A stretch of 64,000 nt of DNA. It comes from Nissolia schottii (Eukaryota > Streptophyta > Magnoliopsida > Fabales > Fabaceae). The DNA lies in contig QANU01110418.1 of the NCBI GenBank assembly GCA_003254905.1, positions 1 to 64,000 on the forward strand, in the 5' to 3' direction. The notes beneath the pieces were generated by a model. The model had not been told where the DNA came from. It did not search any database and was given only the letters and a program-made list of their open reading frames with translations. Each line of letters begins with the position of its first letter. The first letter of the stretch is position 1. Of the stretch, positions 13,770-26,660 are shown piece after piece. The position numbers and the translations under genes are program-made.

Positions 13770-13770
13770 N

Positions 13771-15209
13771 TTTAAATTTTCAATTGATGTAACGGAATTG
13801 AAATCATGAGGTATGGTATAGTGTTAAATATCTTATCTCTTAATAATATGATATGGGTTCAACCCCTCATTTATAAGAATATAAAAATATTTTTTAACTA
13901 ATAATTTATCATGTCGTGTGAGTTTAATTACTGCAAAAAAAAAAATTAGTTACTGTTAGCCATGATAAATACCTTAGGTTAAAAAAATAAAAAATGATCC
14001 ATGTACATATTTTTTTATGTCATCCATACATCTACTATGTACAAAATATGAAAATTAATTGTTATACGTCATATCCCGTATAAATCGCAAAATTTGGAAT
14101 AACTTAACGACTGCGCGATTGCGGCACACGCTTTCACGAGATTTTTCCTCACACAACGTACACAAACTTTAGGTATTACCATACACAAACATTATGAGTT
14201 ATTCTGCACAAACTTTAGAGATTAAAATTCGTATTTTGGTAAGTGTGTGTTTTTCTTGTTTTTAATGTTTGTGCACGTTCTTAATGGTTGTGCAATTACG
14301 TTGTTAAAGTTTGTGCTTTGATGCTCTAGATGTTTGTTAACATGAAACACAATCATACCTAGAAATACCACACACGCACAAACTTTATATATTAAAGTGC
14401 ACAAATATTATGTGTTATACTGCACAAACTTTAGAGATTAAAATTCGAATAAATATTTAGTAAGTGTGCACAAATCTTGAGTATCATAATGCACAAACTT
14501 TACCAATTCTAACATGTATATTTTACAAGAAATTCATTTAATACACATAAATTATCAATGCACAAGTTTTATGCACTAAAAGTGCACAAACTTTATGTAC
14601 TAAAATGCACAAGCTTTATAGATTGAATGCGCAGACTCTTTGAACAATTTTGCAAACTATTTTCACAAACACAAAGTAGAGGTCATTCAAAATTTCATAA
14701 TTAAATCACATACATTGATCGAAAAGCAAGGAAAGTTCAAAAAGCCTGCAATCAACTGCAAAAATTTTAAAAAACTACAGTTTCAAATTTGAAACATAAA
14801 TGTGGGCATTCGTCGCCGAGTGCTTATCAATTTGCTTGATGGTGAGTGTTTCGTTGTCCTTCGTTAAATGGTAGTTTTAGTGAATTTCAGACAAAGATAA
14901 ATAGAGAACGGTGCTAATTTTGCAAAGGAGTTGTGGGGACGTAAGGGTTTTTTTATCGCTTATATAGATACGGCAAGTGGGTGAACATGGGAGACGAATG
15001 TTGTTTGAGAGTTAATGCGTGGACTCAGTCGTATAAATATAAAGATAGATATATAATAGACGCTAAGAGGTGTACATGTAAAATAACTCCATAGAAATAT
15101 AATCGAATTGAAAACAAACCCTCGGACTGATTGATTTGCCAATAAATGCAACTCCCACATATGATGATTGCAGTGTGGTAGCACTCTCATTGAAGTTTGT
15201 CATCTAATG
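13771..15209. mobile_element. CACAAAC-array element 1 (putative MULE remnant)
   Basis: From about 14150 to 14650 there are many spaced copies of GCACAAACTTTA-like units, for example CACAAACTTTAGG, CACAAACATTATG and CACAAACTTTATG. A short stretch at 14255-14330 carries them inverted (GTTTGTGC). The same kind of array occurs at 28.7-29.5 kb and 54.1-56.6 kb next to FAR1-like coding remnants, which is why a MULE origin is proposed. No coding remnant was found in this copy. Confidence 0.5.
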
Positions 15210-16161
15210 TAATAATGTTGATAGTTGTATGGCATTGGTATGACATTGAGAAATAAAGTCCATTCCACTTTTAAATTTTATATGATATATATAGCGCATC
15301 AATGTAGCTTCATTCATTCATCCTTCATTCTTTCCTTTAAACCAATTAAATTACTATATAATTAAAGCTTATGATTATTAGTAAAACATAACAATGCTTG
15401 ATGTAATGCACTTTGCAAAGCACATACTACCTACCCTCGTCATACTTAGCACTCTTTGTTTAACTTTACCAATTACCCCTTAGTACTTTTCCTTTTCCTG
15501 CTTTATTCAATTTTATTTTTTGCAAACTAAAGTGGCCATTGCTCTTTAAAATCAAGCACGTTTGCAGAATCTAAGGAGCAACCCCTTTTCCAAATTACTA
15601 GTTTCCAACGATTCTCACATCATCAATTTACGAGCCCGTGAGATATCTCCATCGCTTGAAGAAACCAATTTTACTCTTAAGATTACATTATTTTTCTGAA
15701 GAATTTTTGTTGTTGTGGATATATAAACGATGCAACTTTGATGCAGGGGATGAAAATTGAAAAAGCCACAAATATCTAATCATTACTAAAGAGGGGAGGG
15801 ACCATCATGAACAGAACCGAACTAAAACGGTGGATATTAAAATGAAGGTAACATTTTTTTGATACGTCAGAGATATGTTAGTGGATGTGGCGGTAATTAT
15901 GGAACAAAATGATAGCCAAGGAAAAAACAAAAGAATACCAACGAAATAAAAGAATGCCCAAAACTTTGGGTTATAATTAAAAAATGCATTAAATGTCATA
16001 CCTTCAGGCAGTTGAGAAATGAAATCAATAGAAAAATTATACGGACTTGAAGTGAAAAGAACGGTTTTATTTATATATAAAAAAAAAAACCGTATTGAAT
16101 TTAGACATTAGGCTCCTCCAATAATATGGGCTTTTTCGTCAAAGGGTGGAGCCCAATGTTT
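15210..16161. repeat. Direct repeat copy 2 (952 bp)
   Basis: Begins TAATAATGTTGATAG and ends GGAGCCCAATGTTT, matching copy 1 at 12816-13769 along its whole length. Here both flanks run on without Ns, so this is the copy more likely to be in its true position. No transposon termini or target duplication were seen. Confidence 0.95.
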
Positions 16162-17364
16162 CCTATCGTAGGTGGTGTGGTTTGGTAGGGGGTCACAATC
16201 CTTTCAGTTCTGGGAGCTTAGTTGGTCATTATTCAGTTTTATCTTAAAACTGTTAGCACAACCCACAAACATTTCACTAAAAAGTAGGCGTAAGTGTTTT
16301 TGAGATAAGATTCGAAGTTTGAATGCTATGATTACCATGGGTGTTCTTTTGGAAACAAATCACATCAAAACTCTTAGATGTGGTGTGGTGGTTTTGATGT
16401 GAAGAATTTTACAACGGACAAACTATTTGGACCTAAATACACAACACCATTTTAAGAGTTATGCAATATATCATATACCTAGCTGATTATTAGAGCATGT
16501 CCAATGATAAAATGTAAAAAGGTGATCCCCATTCTTCACTAATGTTAAAGTGAGACAGAAAATTTTGTGTACATTGGAGCTACTCAAAATGGGGACGAGA
16601 CTGTTGCATAAAGGAGAGAAGATCATGAGAGCCAATATTTTATTTCAAAGGTTAAATGAGTGTTTTTACCATTAAATTATTCTAGTAAATATTTGAATGA
16701 TTTAATAGTGAAAATATTCACTTTACTTTCTAAAATAAAATTTTCATTTTAAAAAATTCTTGTCGACACTAAGAGGGATGAATCTCAATGCACGTGTACC
16801 GAACCATTTTTTTACCCAATAGTCATGCGGGAGTTGTCACATGAAAATATGTTTCTTATGTTTAAAAATCATGTGCACTACAAGAAAACAATCTATTACC
16901 GTCAGAATTATCGTCGACATTTTGCGAGGGTTCCGTTAGCTTTCGACGCTACCGCTGACTTTACCGTCGACCCACGAACTGACAGTAAAGTGCTCGATGG
17001 TAATAGACTGACAGTCAGTTAAAGTCCACTGACGGTAATACTCCCTGGAATCAACCGACGAAAACCGATTCGAATATGAGTACATTTGAACCAGTTTACC
17101 GTCGCTCGCCACTGACGATAAAAATATTAATATTTTATTTCTCAACCGTTGGAATTAACTAATTGTATATATATTAATATTTTATTCTTCCTCTTACCGT
17201 CGGTGAGTTTTGGTAACCGACGGTAAAGATACTAATTTTTTATTGTCTAAATATTAGTATTTTAATCTTTTTATCGTCGGTTAGACTCCATTGGTATTTT
17301 TTGTTGGGTTATACCGTCGACTATACCGTTGGTTCTAATTAAATATTTAAAAAGAATTATTTTA

Positions 17365-17695
17365 ATAAATTATTATTTATTTTAAATAAAATTTTAATTA
17401 ACTTTATAATTATATTAACAAATAATTTCAATTAATTTTTGTAATTTATAAATATATAGAAATTTATATTTAATAACTAATTAAATATTTATGTAATTAA
17501 TACTAAATATTTATTTATTAATATATTTATATAATTAAATACTTAATAAATTATTATTAATTTTAATTAAAATTTTATTAAATTATATAATTATATTAGT
17601 AAATAACTTTAATTAATTTTTTTAATTTATTAATATATAGAATTTTATAGTTAATAACTAATTAAATATTTATTTAATTAATACTAAAATATTAA
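17365..17695. repeat. AT-rich tandem duplication inside the CACTA element
   Basis: Two diverged copies of a roughly 180-bp AT-only unit. Each carries AATTATATTA, AATTAATTTTT and TTAATAACTAATTAAATATTTAT in the same order. It is non-coding. Confidence 0.7.
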
Positions 17696-19249
17696 ATAAA
17701 AAATAAGCAATTAAAATAGGGAATTGTAACACCCTAGCTAGCTAGTTACGCTTAAGTCGTAAACAATGTTTATCTACTTTGGTTGGAATACCTTAGTCCT
17801 ATAATATCTTTGAAAATACCCTTTGCTTGGAAATATGGACCAATTTAAAATTTTTCTCAACTTATTTACGGAACATGAAATATGAGCCACTCATAGAATA
17901 AAGCATATATTGCAAGGGATAGAGACATCAATCCAAACGATTATATATTAAGCATGATATATATAAGCATCCTGACCAAAGCTTGTTATCATAAATGATT
18001 AAACCACAATCAGTTCAAAATAATCATTCTATTGTCTGATGAAGCTTACATATTCAAGTATTAATGTACAAACTTACTATTACAATACCATATAGATAAA
18101 CTTAAGTTACATATACAAAAGTTTGAGCTAATAACAATTCATGAATTTTCTAATATACTACAAAATGACTTACAATCTGTATTGTAGCAGAACATCCTTA
18201 TGTTAAACCTTGTCACACCCGCAAGCCTTATCTGAACTGAATTAATCAAAACATAAATATTATTTTCTTAAACCCTAAGTATATATTTACCAACAATTAT
18301 TGATAAAGTATTATTGTCAATAAAAAAACTACCCTTGATGACTTAATTTATATGTTTGTAGATCCTATGTCAAAGATCTCCCTACATTTAATACCATACA
18401 ATATAAATAAGTTTTATTTATAAGGTTATTAAGTTATTGTGCAAAACCTCCTTAAGTCAAGTCATGTTACCTATCAGGTTGTTGCTGAAATTCAACATTG
18501 AGTGGACCATCTCCTTGTTGAACAATAGGATGTTACTCATTGTTTTGTTCCTCATGTGGAAGATTGGGAATATTGTGCTCAAGTATGTGGGTATGGTAGA
18601 AGTTATGCAAATGTTGATAAATGTTAAAGGGCAAAATGAAAGCCATGTTCTTAGATATTTCTCTTCTATATTGTATGTTGTATTGCATTTTATCTTTAGG
18701 AACTATATGAAAAATTCCCTACCAGTATAATATAGCTCTATTATATAGTTCTCCCTAAGCTAGTAGGATTATATTATGTCCTCAAACCCTTCATCTATAA
18801 GGGCCACTGTTGAACATGGTCTTATCCTGAATGGAAAGCAATTGTCCTTGTCATCTATGGCGTACACAACATCCTGACATCTTCTCCCATATTTTTCTAT
18901 GAAACCAAGAGAGAATTCTCTTACATTCTTTAAAAGTAAACAGAACTACTTAATAAATCTATTCTTACATCACATATATCCAATATCATAAATTGTCAAA
19001 CATATTAAGTTAACATAATAATGATAATATATAATCCATTAATAAATTATATTATGCAATCATAATATAATATATTATATATATATATATTATTATGTAT
19101 GTCTGTGTGTGAAATGTAAAAGATTATGTCAAGTAATGTTGTTATAAATAAATTCAATGACATACCCTATTCGCCTGGATTGTTATAAATAGGTGTCGGT
19201 CTTGACTTTGTGTCCAAATAGTTCTCGTTGTTGCAAACATTTTTTAATA

Positions 19250-19345
19250 GCCTAACATACACGAAAAATACAAGTTCATATCTTAACATAGACGAAAAAT
19301 ACAAGTTCATATCTTAACATATATGAAAGCTACAAGTTTAGGCAT
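19250..19345. repeat. Short tandem repeat, about 36-bp unit, nearly 3 copies
   Basis: Repeated CTTAACATA plus ACGAAAAATACAAGTTCATAT blocks. It lies within the CACTA element and is non-coding. Confidence 0.75.
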
Positions 19346-20544
19346 ATCAACAAAGAGACAATAATGCACTCCTATATTTAATAAAAAAAACAAGGGAGAA
19401 CAATACATTTGAGGCTTGAAAATAACCAAAGGCAATTTGTATTCGAATACAAAAGCAAGACAAAGGTGATAAAAAAAAACAAAGGAGAAAAAAATAGACA
19501 TAGCAAAAAACGAACCAAAAGGTAATTAAAAAAATGAAGGAAAACCTCACATAGTAAAGAAAAGAATACATAGTTTTAAAAACATAAAACAACAAAGGAG
19601 AAGAAGAAACAAACGAACCAATAAATTGTGAAACAAGAGGCAGTGGTGGTGGCGCGGTGGAGTGGTAGCAGTGGTGGTGGCAATGGTGGCAATGGTGGGA
19701 AGAGAATGGAGGAAGGAAAGAGAGGAAGAAGAAGGAAGAAGAAAATGAGAAGAAGAGAAAGGAAATTTGCTTAAGTGTTCTGGTTTGAGACATTACCGTT
19801 AGAAATGATCGCCAGTAATAGTAAATACTGATGGTAATAACGATGTACAAAACGCAACGTTTCATTAAACATATTACCGTCGGCAAAGAGCTCCCAAAAA
19901 ACGTAGCGTTTGAATTCGGATATTACCGTTGACACATCCGACGGTAACCAAATAAAAGGTGCCAAAGTTTGGTGCCAAAAATTTTTCACACCCGTCGGCT
20001 TCACCATTACTGACGATAACCATGTTAACCAAACACAACATTCCATGTCCAATCATAAACGTTGCATTTTGTGTGTTTTGTTACCTTCGGTCACTACCAA
20101 CAGTAACGAGTATCACAAAACGCAATGTTAGCATGCGAAGATTACCGTCGGTTGGTTAAAATTTCCCGACGGTAATAATTTTGGGAAACGCAGCATTTCA
20201 TGTCAAGTCCAAAAAGCATCATTTAGGATTACGTTACCGTCGGATCTACCCAACGGTAATAATCATGTATGTTTATTATTATTTATTATTACTTGTTAAT
20301 TCATACATAAGTTATGTTTTTTAATTATTGTTTATTATTTAGGGTTTATATCATACATAAGTTCGCAATTAGAAATTTTTGCCTTCATTCAGTTTATTTA
20401 TTTTTATAATTATTATTTATTTTTAATTTAATTATTATTTAATAATTATTTATTTAGATATAACATAAATATTATAATTAATTGGATTGACTAACAAACT
20501 AAAAAATTAAAAAACTTTATTTAATTGAATATATATATATATAT

Positions 20545-21006
20545 GCAAGGGTAGAAAATGTTATCTTCACATCGTCGCATTCTCGAGGGTGGAACCTCGA
20601 GTGGATGCGAAAGTAACATTTCTCCCCTTGCATCACCATCACCATAATTGACAAGAAGCCTCACACATTTTCAACTAATCATTCATCGGATTCGCTGACC
20701 TGGCCTTGTGATCCTCCGATTATGGCTATGGTGACGCAAGGGCAGAAAATGTTATCTTTGCATTGTATGAGTGGATGCAAAGGTAACATTTCTCCCTCGC
20801 ATCACCATCACCATAATCGACAAGAAACCTCACACATTTTCAACTAATTGCACACCGGATTCGCCAACCTGGCCTTGTGATCCTCTGATTATGGCGATGG
20901 TGACACAAGGGCAGAAAATGTTATCTTTGCATCGTATGAGTGGATGCAAAGGTAATATTTCCCCCTCGCATCACCATCACCATAATTGACAAGAAGCCTC
21001 ACATTT
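20545..21006. repeat. Three tandem copies of a 170-190-bp hairpin-forming unit
   Basis: Copies begin GCAAGGGTAGAAAATG (20545), GCAAGGGCAGAAAATG (20736) and ACAAGGGCAGAAAATG (20905, truncated). Each contains GCATCACCATCACCATAATC, and in complete copies GATTATGGC(T/G)ATGGTGAC follows, which is its near reverse complement, so each unit can fold on itself. Copy 1 has an extra ~20 bp containing CTCGAGGGTGGAACCTCGAG, a second small palindrome. The array sits in the right half of the CACTA element. Confidence 0.85.
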
Positions 21007-21791
21007 TGGTAGAGTTTGGGGAGGACGGAAGAGTGGGAGTAGGGGCTACTGCGGAGGGGATGGGTTTTTGTAGCAATGACTGAACATATTACTTTTGGAT
21101 TAGTCTGACGATAACTAGATATTTATGGCTCAGTTGAACGTTGTGGAAGACGTGCCGGTTAGTATTCACGAGGCGGTTATTTTTGAGACGGTTACTGTCG
21201 GTTTTTTCCGATGATAACGAAATATTTATGGCTAGTTTGAACGATGTGGAAGACGTGTCAGTTAACATTTTCGAGACGTTACCGTCGAATGTGGCCTACG
21301 GTAAAGTGAGTCCCACACACCTGATAGATTATAATTGATTTGAATTTACCATCTACTGTGACCGATAGAAATGATTTTTATTTTTTATAAGCAAAACTTC
21401 ACATTTTTACCGTCGGTGAATGCTGACGATATGTTTTTCGGCCATTTCCTGCAAAAAATTATCGTTGGTGTTATTGTCAGAATTTTTTGCCGACGGTAAT
21501 CTGATACTTCTTTTTTCCAGTTCTTTTTGCGCGAACCGGTTACCGTATACTGCGTTTACCGACGGTATTACCGTCGGCTCGCGTCTGACGATAATATGTT
21601 GACGGTAATAGTCAAATTTCTTGTAGTGGTGGGATTTAAAGTTAAGATCAAAATCAATTCCTCTTATTTGGGGGGCAATATTTCATTTTCATTTTTAGTT
21701 TTTACAATGTGTTAGTTATATGTGTTTGATGTGAAAGTAATGGGTTCAAAAAATAATTTTAAAAATGAGGATAGCATTGAAGATGCTCTTA

Positions 21792-24700
21792 GGGGTTGAG
21801 AGCCCTATCAACGAGAAATTGTTAGATATGTACAAATCTAAGAATTCTCATATGGGTACACATGAAAAATATGGATCTCACATATATTATTAAAAAGAAA
21901 TAGATTTTTTGAGGTTAAAATTTGTCATATTTAGTCATATGAAGAGAGATAAAGACACAAATTTTTGAATATGTTAAGCCCTAAGACCCAATTCAAAATC
22001 TATGTCTTTATCTATTTTCATATGATCAATTTTGACATGAGATGATTCATTCTCTTACTAAAAATATGTTCACATGTGTGTAAATTCTATCAACTTTTTA
22101 TGTGTCTCATAAAAAAAAATTAGATTCATGTCTATCAATTAACTAGTGGACCATCCAAATTCATTCAAAATTGCAATTAACTAACCTAACACTAACAACC
22201 TCTTTGCACAAGCACAAAAAAAATGTTCCATTCATCACAACTTTAATATAGTATTATTATAAAAAAAATGATCATTGTGTAATCATAAAATGTAATATGG
22301 TGGTAGCGCTCACTTTGTCCCTTAATCTATATAATATAATAAAGGGAATTTCTCCATGTAACTACTACTTGCACAACTTTTTTTTCCTTTTTTACTCTCC
22401 TCACTAATTTAAATTATAATTTTTTTTTCAACTATCTTATTTCACTCACTTAAAAAAAACAAACCTAACTCATCCTACACCACATTTTAAAAAATAAAAA
22501 AATAACAATATACAAATCCTAAAATAAACCATGATTTCCTCCTCTCTTCGCTCACATATATATACTTACTCGTTGTTATTCAATCAATTTGTTCAATATT
22601 TAATAGATATGGAGTATCTATTATATATAGTGTGGATTTAATTTTCATTTATGAGAATAAAAAAATATTTTGTATAAACTCAAGTACTACAATATATTAG
22701 TTATTACCGTTGTGGATGACAAATATCATGAGTTCATCCAAAATCATAAGGATCCGACGGATTATTGGGGCTTGAGGGCCCGATCAATTATTGGGCAGGT
22801 CCAAAATTGGTTCAAAGTTGCAATCAGTGAAACTAACTCAATTTCATAAACTAGCAAACTACTTCTAACAAACTATTTCTGGTGATAAAATATTTAATCG
22901 GGCTCTAATAATTATGCCTCAGTGACCAAAGTGGTGACGTTACTTATTGGCTAGAGTAACACAATCCTTATAAGAAACTTCAAAACAACCTAAACTACAT
23001 GAAACCTCCAAATTACAACTTCCAATAATGACCAATTTTGATTTTGATTTTGATTTTGATTTTTCCCTTACCACTTACAGAAGTGTCCAAGCGACCAAAC
23101 AGGGATATATGTTGCCAACAACCACTACTTATTAAAGAAGCCGCCTCCAACTGAGATTTAAATGGTTTCAATTTTTCAACGTTTGGCTTTGTTGGACGGT
23201 AGGTTTGGTCGTGTGGGGACATTGCATGATGCACCGGCTAGTGTTGTGTGCGGAGAAATTTTTGTTTAAAGATAAGTTTAACACATTATTTTTAAATATA
23301 CATATTAAAAGAGAATCTCATCAAGTGAAACTTAAAATACATTTAGTGAGCATATCATAAAAATGATAAAACTTATTTTTATCGCATGACTAAAATAACA
23401 TATTAAATTTGTGCTTGCACAAAAATTTTCATAATGTTTTTTGAATGGAAAAATAAAAAGTTTTGGCTCTTTGTAGTATTCTGCTTTGTTCTGTTTGGAA
23501 TGTAGGGTCTAATATTCAAATGCCTATTAGTTAGGTATGCTCTTTCTTGGTATTTTGTGGTTCCTCAATGGGACCCCTGTAATTGTCAATATATGTATAG
23601 TTTTTGGCCTTTTTTTGTTTTTTGAAATTGGTTTCTGTTTCTAATTATTCTTGATAATGACTACTAACTGTTGGGTTGCTTCTTCTTGTCACTATTCTAT
23701 TTTTTTAATTTTCCTTTTTCTTCCTTAGCTTGATACCACTATCCTTTGGGGATGATTGGAGTTGTTCAATTTTAAGATGAAATTACAGTATACCTTACCT
23801 TTAATGAATCATCCATAAATATCCAATCTTATGAATATCACATTTTAGAGTTTAGATATCTAAATTTAGATACAAGGGAGGTCTATTTATTTTCACAATA
23901 CTTAATTTGGACAACATTTTTTATTGAACTAACTTTTGAGATTAGGTAATTAAGACACCATGATTGATCCACTCTTATTGTTACATGAAGAATTATATGT
24001 ATATTCATTTGATGTGAGATATTATGTTAATTTCATTAAGACATAAAATCTATTAAATTTCATTCAATAATAAAGTATAAATCAATGTAATATTTTATAT
24101 AAAATGAATTCATACATCTTGATGGAATCATTTTCGTACTCCCTCGCATAACCAAAAAAATATTGTGGAAAAGGGAAAGTAAAAGCGTTTTACTTTTGCT
24201 CTTTAATTTGGAGTCACAACTCAGAAGTACAATGACTCGGTCCAAACTTGGAGATAAGATCAAAGGATACATGTATTGGGATTAAGTCTAAAACATTGAG
24301 TGACATTTTCCCAACCAACATTGATCAACCCCATTAAAATAATGACATCAACTGTGTACTAGCTAGTTTAATTAGCTATTGCTGCCAATTAACTAAAGCA
24401 ATCAATCAAATAAATTGACTGCTAACTGTAGCTTGACTCTTCTTTTTTTTTAACAAAATGATAATTTATTCTTTCAAAACTATGCTCAGCCTTTTTTTTT
24501 TTTTATAATCCCAGGTGTTCATTACTGGTAGTAATAAATAAATAATTTGTAATAAATGAGATTACATAAAATAATAGATTAACTATTTGTTAAAAAATAT
24601 TTTTTTATTTTTATAAATAATAATCAAATTCATACTAACATAATTAAAAGATAAAATAAACTATCACTACACTACACCTCCGCACCCCCTAATGCGTCAA

Positions 24701-26391
24701 GACAGCTGGTGTACGAAGAGATTCTTGGAAGTATATAAAAACAAACTTTCTTTATCAGGGTGAATTATATCGGGCTATTGGATAGTAACAATTGCAAACA
24801 TATAATCATCTGTTTAATTTAGCTAACTTATTCCGTTTTCAGTTTTCACTTTGGTGAAAATTAAACCCAGGACCCCATTTCGTCATGGCACTAGCGCGGT
24901 TGTCCAAAAGCTATTTTCCTTAAAACTTAAATGGATAAATAGACATATAAATAATTTTATACGACGATACATTATTAAAAGAAAATCTTGTTATTTGTAA
25001 GTAACTGTTTTAGAACAATGCTATATTTTAAGAAAATGGATGGTTTTAAATTAATTTATTGTCATGTGTGATCTATTATCACTAATTATTAAGGAGAATT
25101 TCATACATAACATAAACAATAAAAAATTATTAATGATAAAATATTGCACAGTAAACCACAAGACAAGAAATTAATTTTAAAAAATTCATTCTCATGATAT
25201 CTTCCTAAACATCTTTCTACAATAGCCGTGTGAGTTTTTTTTTTCCCTTTATTTTTTTCATTTTTCCTTCTGCATTAATCAGTCACACACGACACATCAT
25301 ACTACTTTAGAGCAGTAACAAAGTACAATTAAAAAAGTTGCTAAGAATCATCCACAGATCAATGCATATTATACCAGCTTCACACGTTTTTAATTAACTG
25401 CAATGCAAACAAATATATAGTTATCTGAAATGGTGGTAAAAATATTGCAGATTATAGGGATGTGTAGTTGAGTTTTTATTATTATTATATTATATACAAA
25501 ATGATTGTTGGAAGTTTTATCGTCATAGTGATTTCTCTATGAAAATATGTTTCTAAATATATCATTAATCTTAAAACTAAAAGATGTCATTGCTTTTTCT
25601 GGAGTCAGCAAGAAATTTACGTTAGTTTTTCCCTACCATCATAAAGACTTTTTAGTTAAACGTATCTATAAACCAGGATGGGAAGAAAAAAGAAAAACCA
25701 TGGGCTGTGACAATTCCCTTTCGTTATATATATCTACGTAGCTGTGAGTTTGTGTGTAGTCACAATCCATAAGGACCATAACTAAAAGTCTAAACCAACC
25801 AAAAAGTTCAGAAAAAAGAAAACCAGGCAATTAAGAATCCATTGTTTAATTGAGAATGTGAAATTTCTTTTTCCCTTGATTGCAAAGAATATTGAAAGCG
25901 TCCAATTCGCCTTTCAACATCAAAAACATGACGAAAGCATTATAGATAACGCTTCCTCACTGGAACCCAAGAAAGAAATCTTTTTAATAGTTGAGTATTT
26001 TTAAAATCACGGCAACTAACATATAGGTCGGCCTCTAGAATTAGAAAACTAATGCTGCTGTTGCCATCATACAAGATAAATTAGTTGATTGATTAGAAAT
26101 TAGCTTCAGTCACTAATATTATTTTCTTCTTTTCTCAATCTCAACAGGGAAAATCACCCTTATTTAAAGGCAAATTCTAATAAGAGAAAACATGTGAGGA
26201 AAGAAAACGTCACTAATTAATATATGAAATATATTATTACTTTTTTTTTCGATATATTTTATCTCTCATTTTTATTTTTTGATATCTAACAATTAATATA
26301 TTTGAAATTGGTGGTGTATCAAATAGTCGGGAAGGAGCATATAACTAAACCACACACAGAAACAAAAAGAAATAAGAGTGATGCTTTGGTT
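21792..26391. other. Intergenic, no gene recognised
   Basis: AT-rich DNA with no domain-bearing reading frame. Contains a TTTTGA hexanucleotide repeat at 23036-23062. No RNA gene was seen. Confidence 0.5.
23036..23063. repeat. (TTTTGA)n microsatellite
   Basis: About four and a half uninterrupted copies of the hexanucleotide. Confidence 0.9.
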
Positions 26392-26660
26392 CAGGGGTGT
26401 CAAACGGACCAGGCCAAAATTGTGTCTACTTTTAGGATCCGGCTCGTTTATGGTCGATTCGCGGGTTTTAACGGGTCAGTTCGTTTATTTTTTTAAAAAA
26501 AATTAAAAAAATCAAAAAAATTATTTAAAAAAAAAAATTCACGGGTTCACGGGCTAGCCGCTGGCCTAAATGGGCCGGGCAAACTTTTTTCAAATTTTCG
26601 TGGGCATATTTTTTGCATGTAAAACCCATCCATTTAACCAGGTAAACGGGCCGGACACAA
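26392..26660. mobile_element. hAT-like MITE fragment
   Basis: Starts with CAGGGGTGTCAAACGG, a terminus style common in plant hAT MITEs, followed by repeated GGGCC/ACGGG motifs (GGGCCGGGC near 26573, ACGGGCCGGAC near 26646). A matching right terminus was not found, so the right limit is approximate and the copy may be truncated. Confidence 0.4.

Larger units (their letters stand above)
16876..21628. mobile_element. Non-autonomous CACTA (En/Spm) transposon, 4.75 kb
   Basis: Terminal inverted repeats CACTACAAGAAA (16876-16887) and its complement ending CTTGTAGTG at 21628 are perfect over 12 bp and flanked by a GTG target duplication (16873-16875 and 21629-21631). Subterminal regions at 16890-17340 and 19790-21610 are packed with ACCGTCGG/CCGACGGT-type units in both orientations, the usual transposase-binding architecture of this superfamily. 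No transposase (TNP1/TNP2-like) frame is recognisable, so mobility would need a helper in trans. The interior holds AT-rich duplications, a GGTGGC-rich low-complexity stretch at 19640-19700, and a three-copy hairpin repeat described separately. Confidence 0.93.
16493..21788. mobile_element. MITE with TTA target duplication, split by a CACTA insertion
   Basis: The left terminus GAGCATGTCCAATG (16493-16506) is the imperfect reverse complement of the right terminus CATTGAAGATGCTC (21775-21788), matching at 12 of 14 positions. Both ends are flanked by TTA (16490-16492 and 21789-21791), the target duplication typical of PIF/Harbinger (Tourist-like) elements. Removing the CACTA element at 16876-21628 leaves about 540 bp, a normal MITE size. 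It has no coding capacity. The superfamily rests on the TTA duplication and TIR style. Confidence 0.7.

Noticed and set aside
19347..19886. Minus-strand 179-codon frame in the CACTA element
   Set aside because: Low-complexity Phe/Ser/His sequence from poly-purine and GGTGGC tracts, with no similarity to CACTA transposases.
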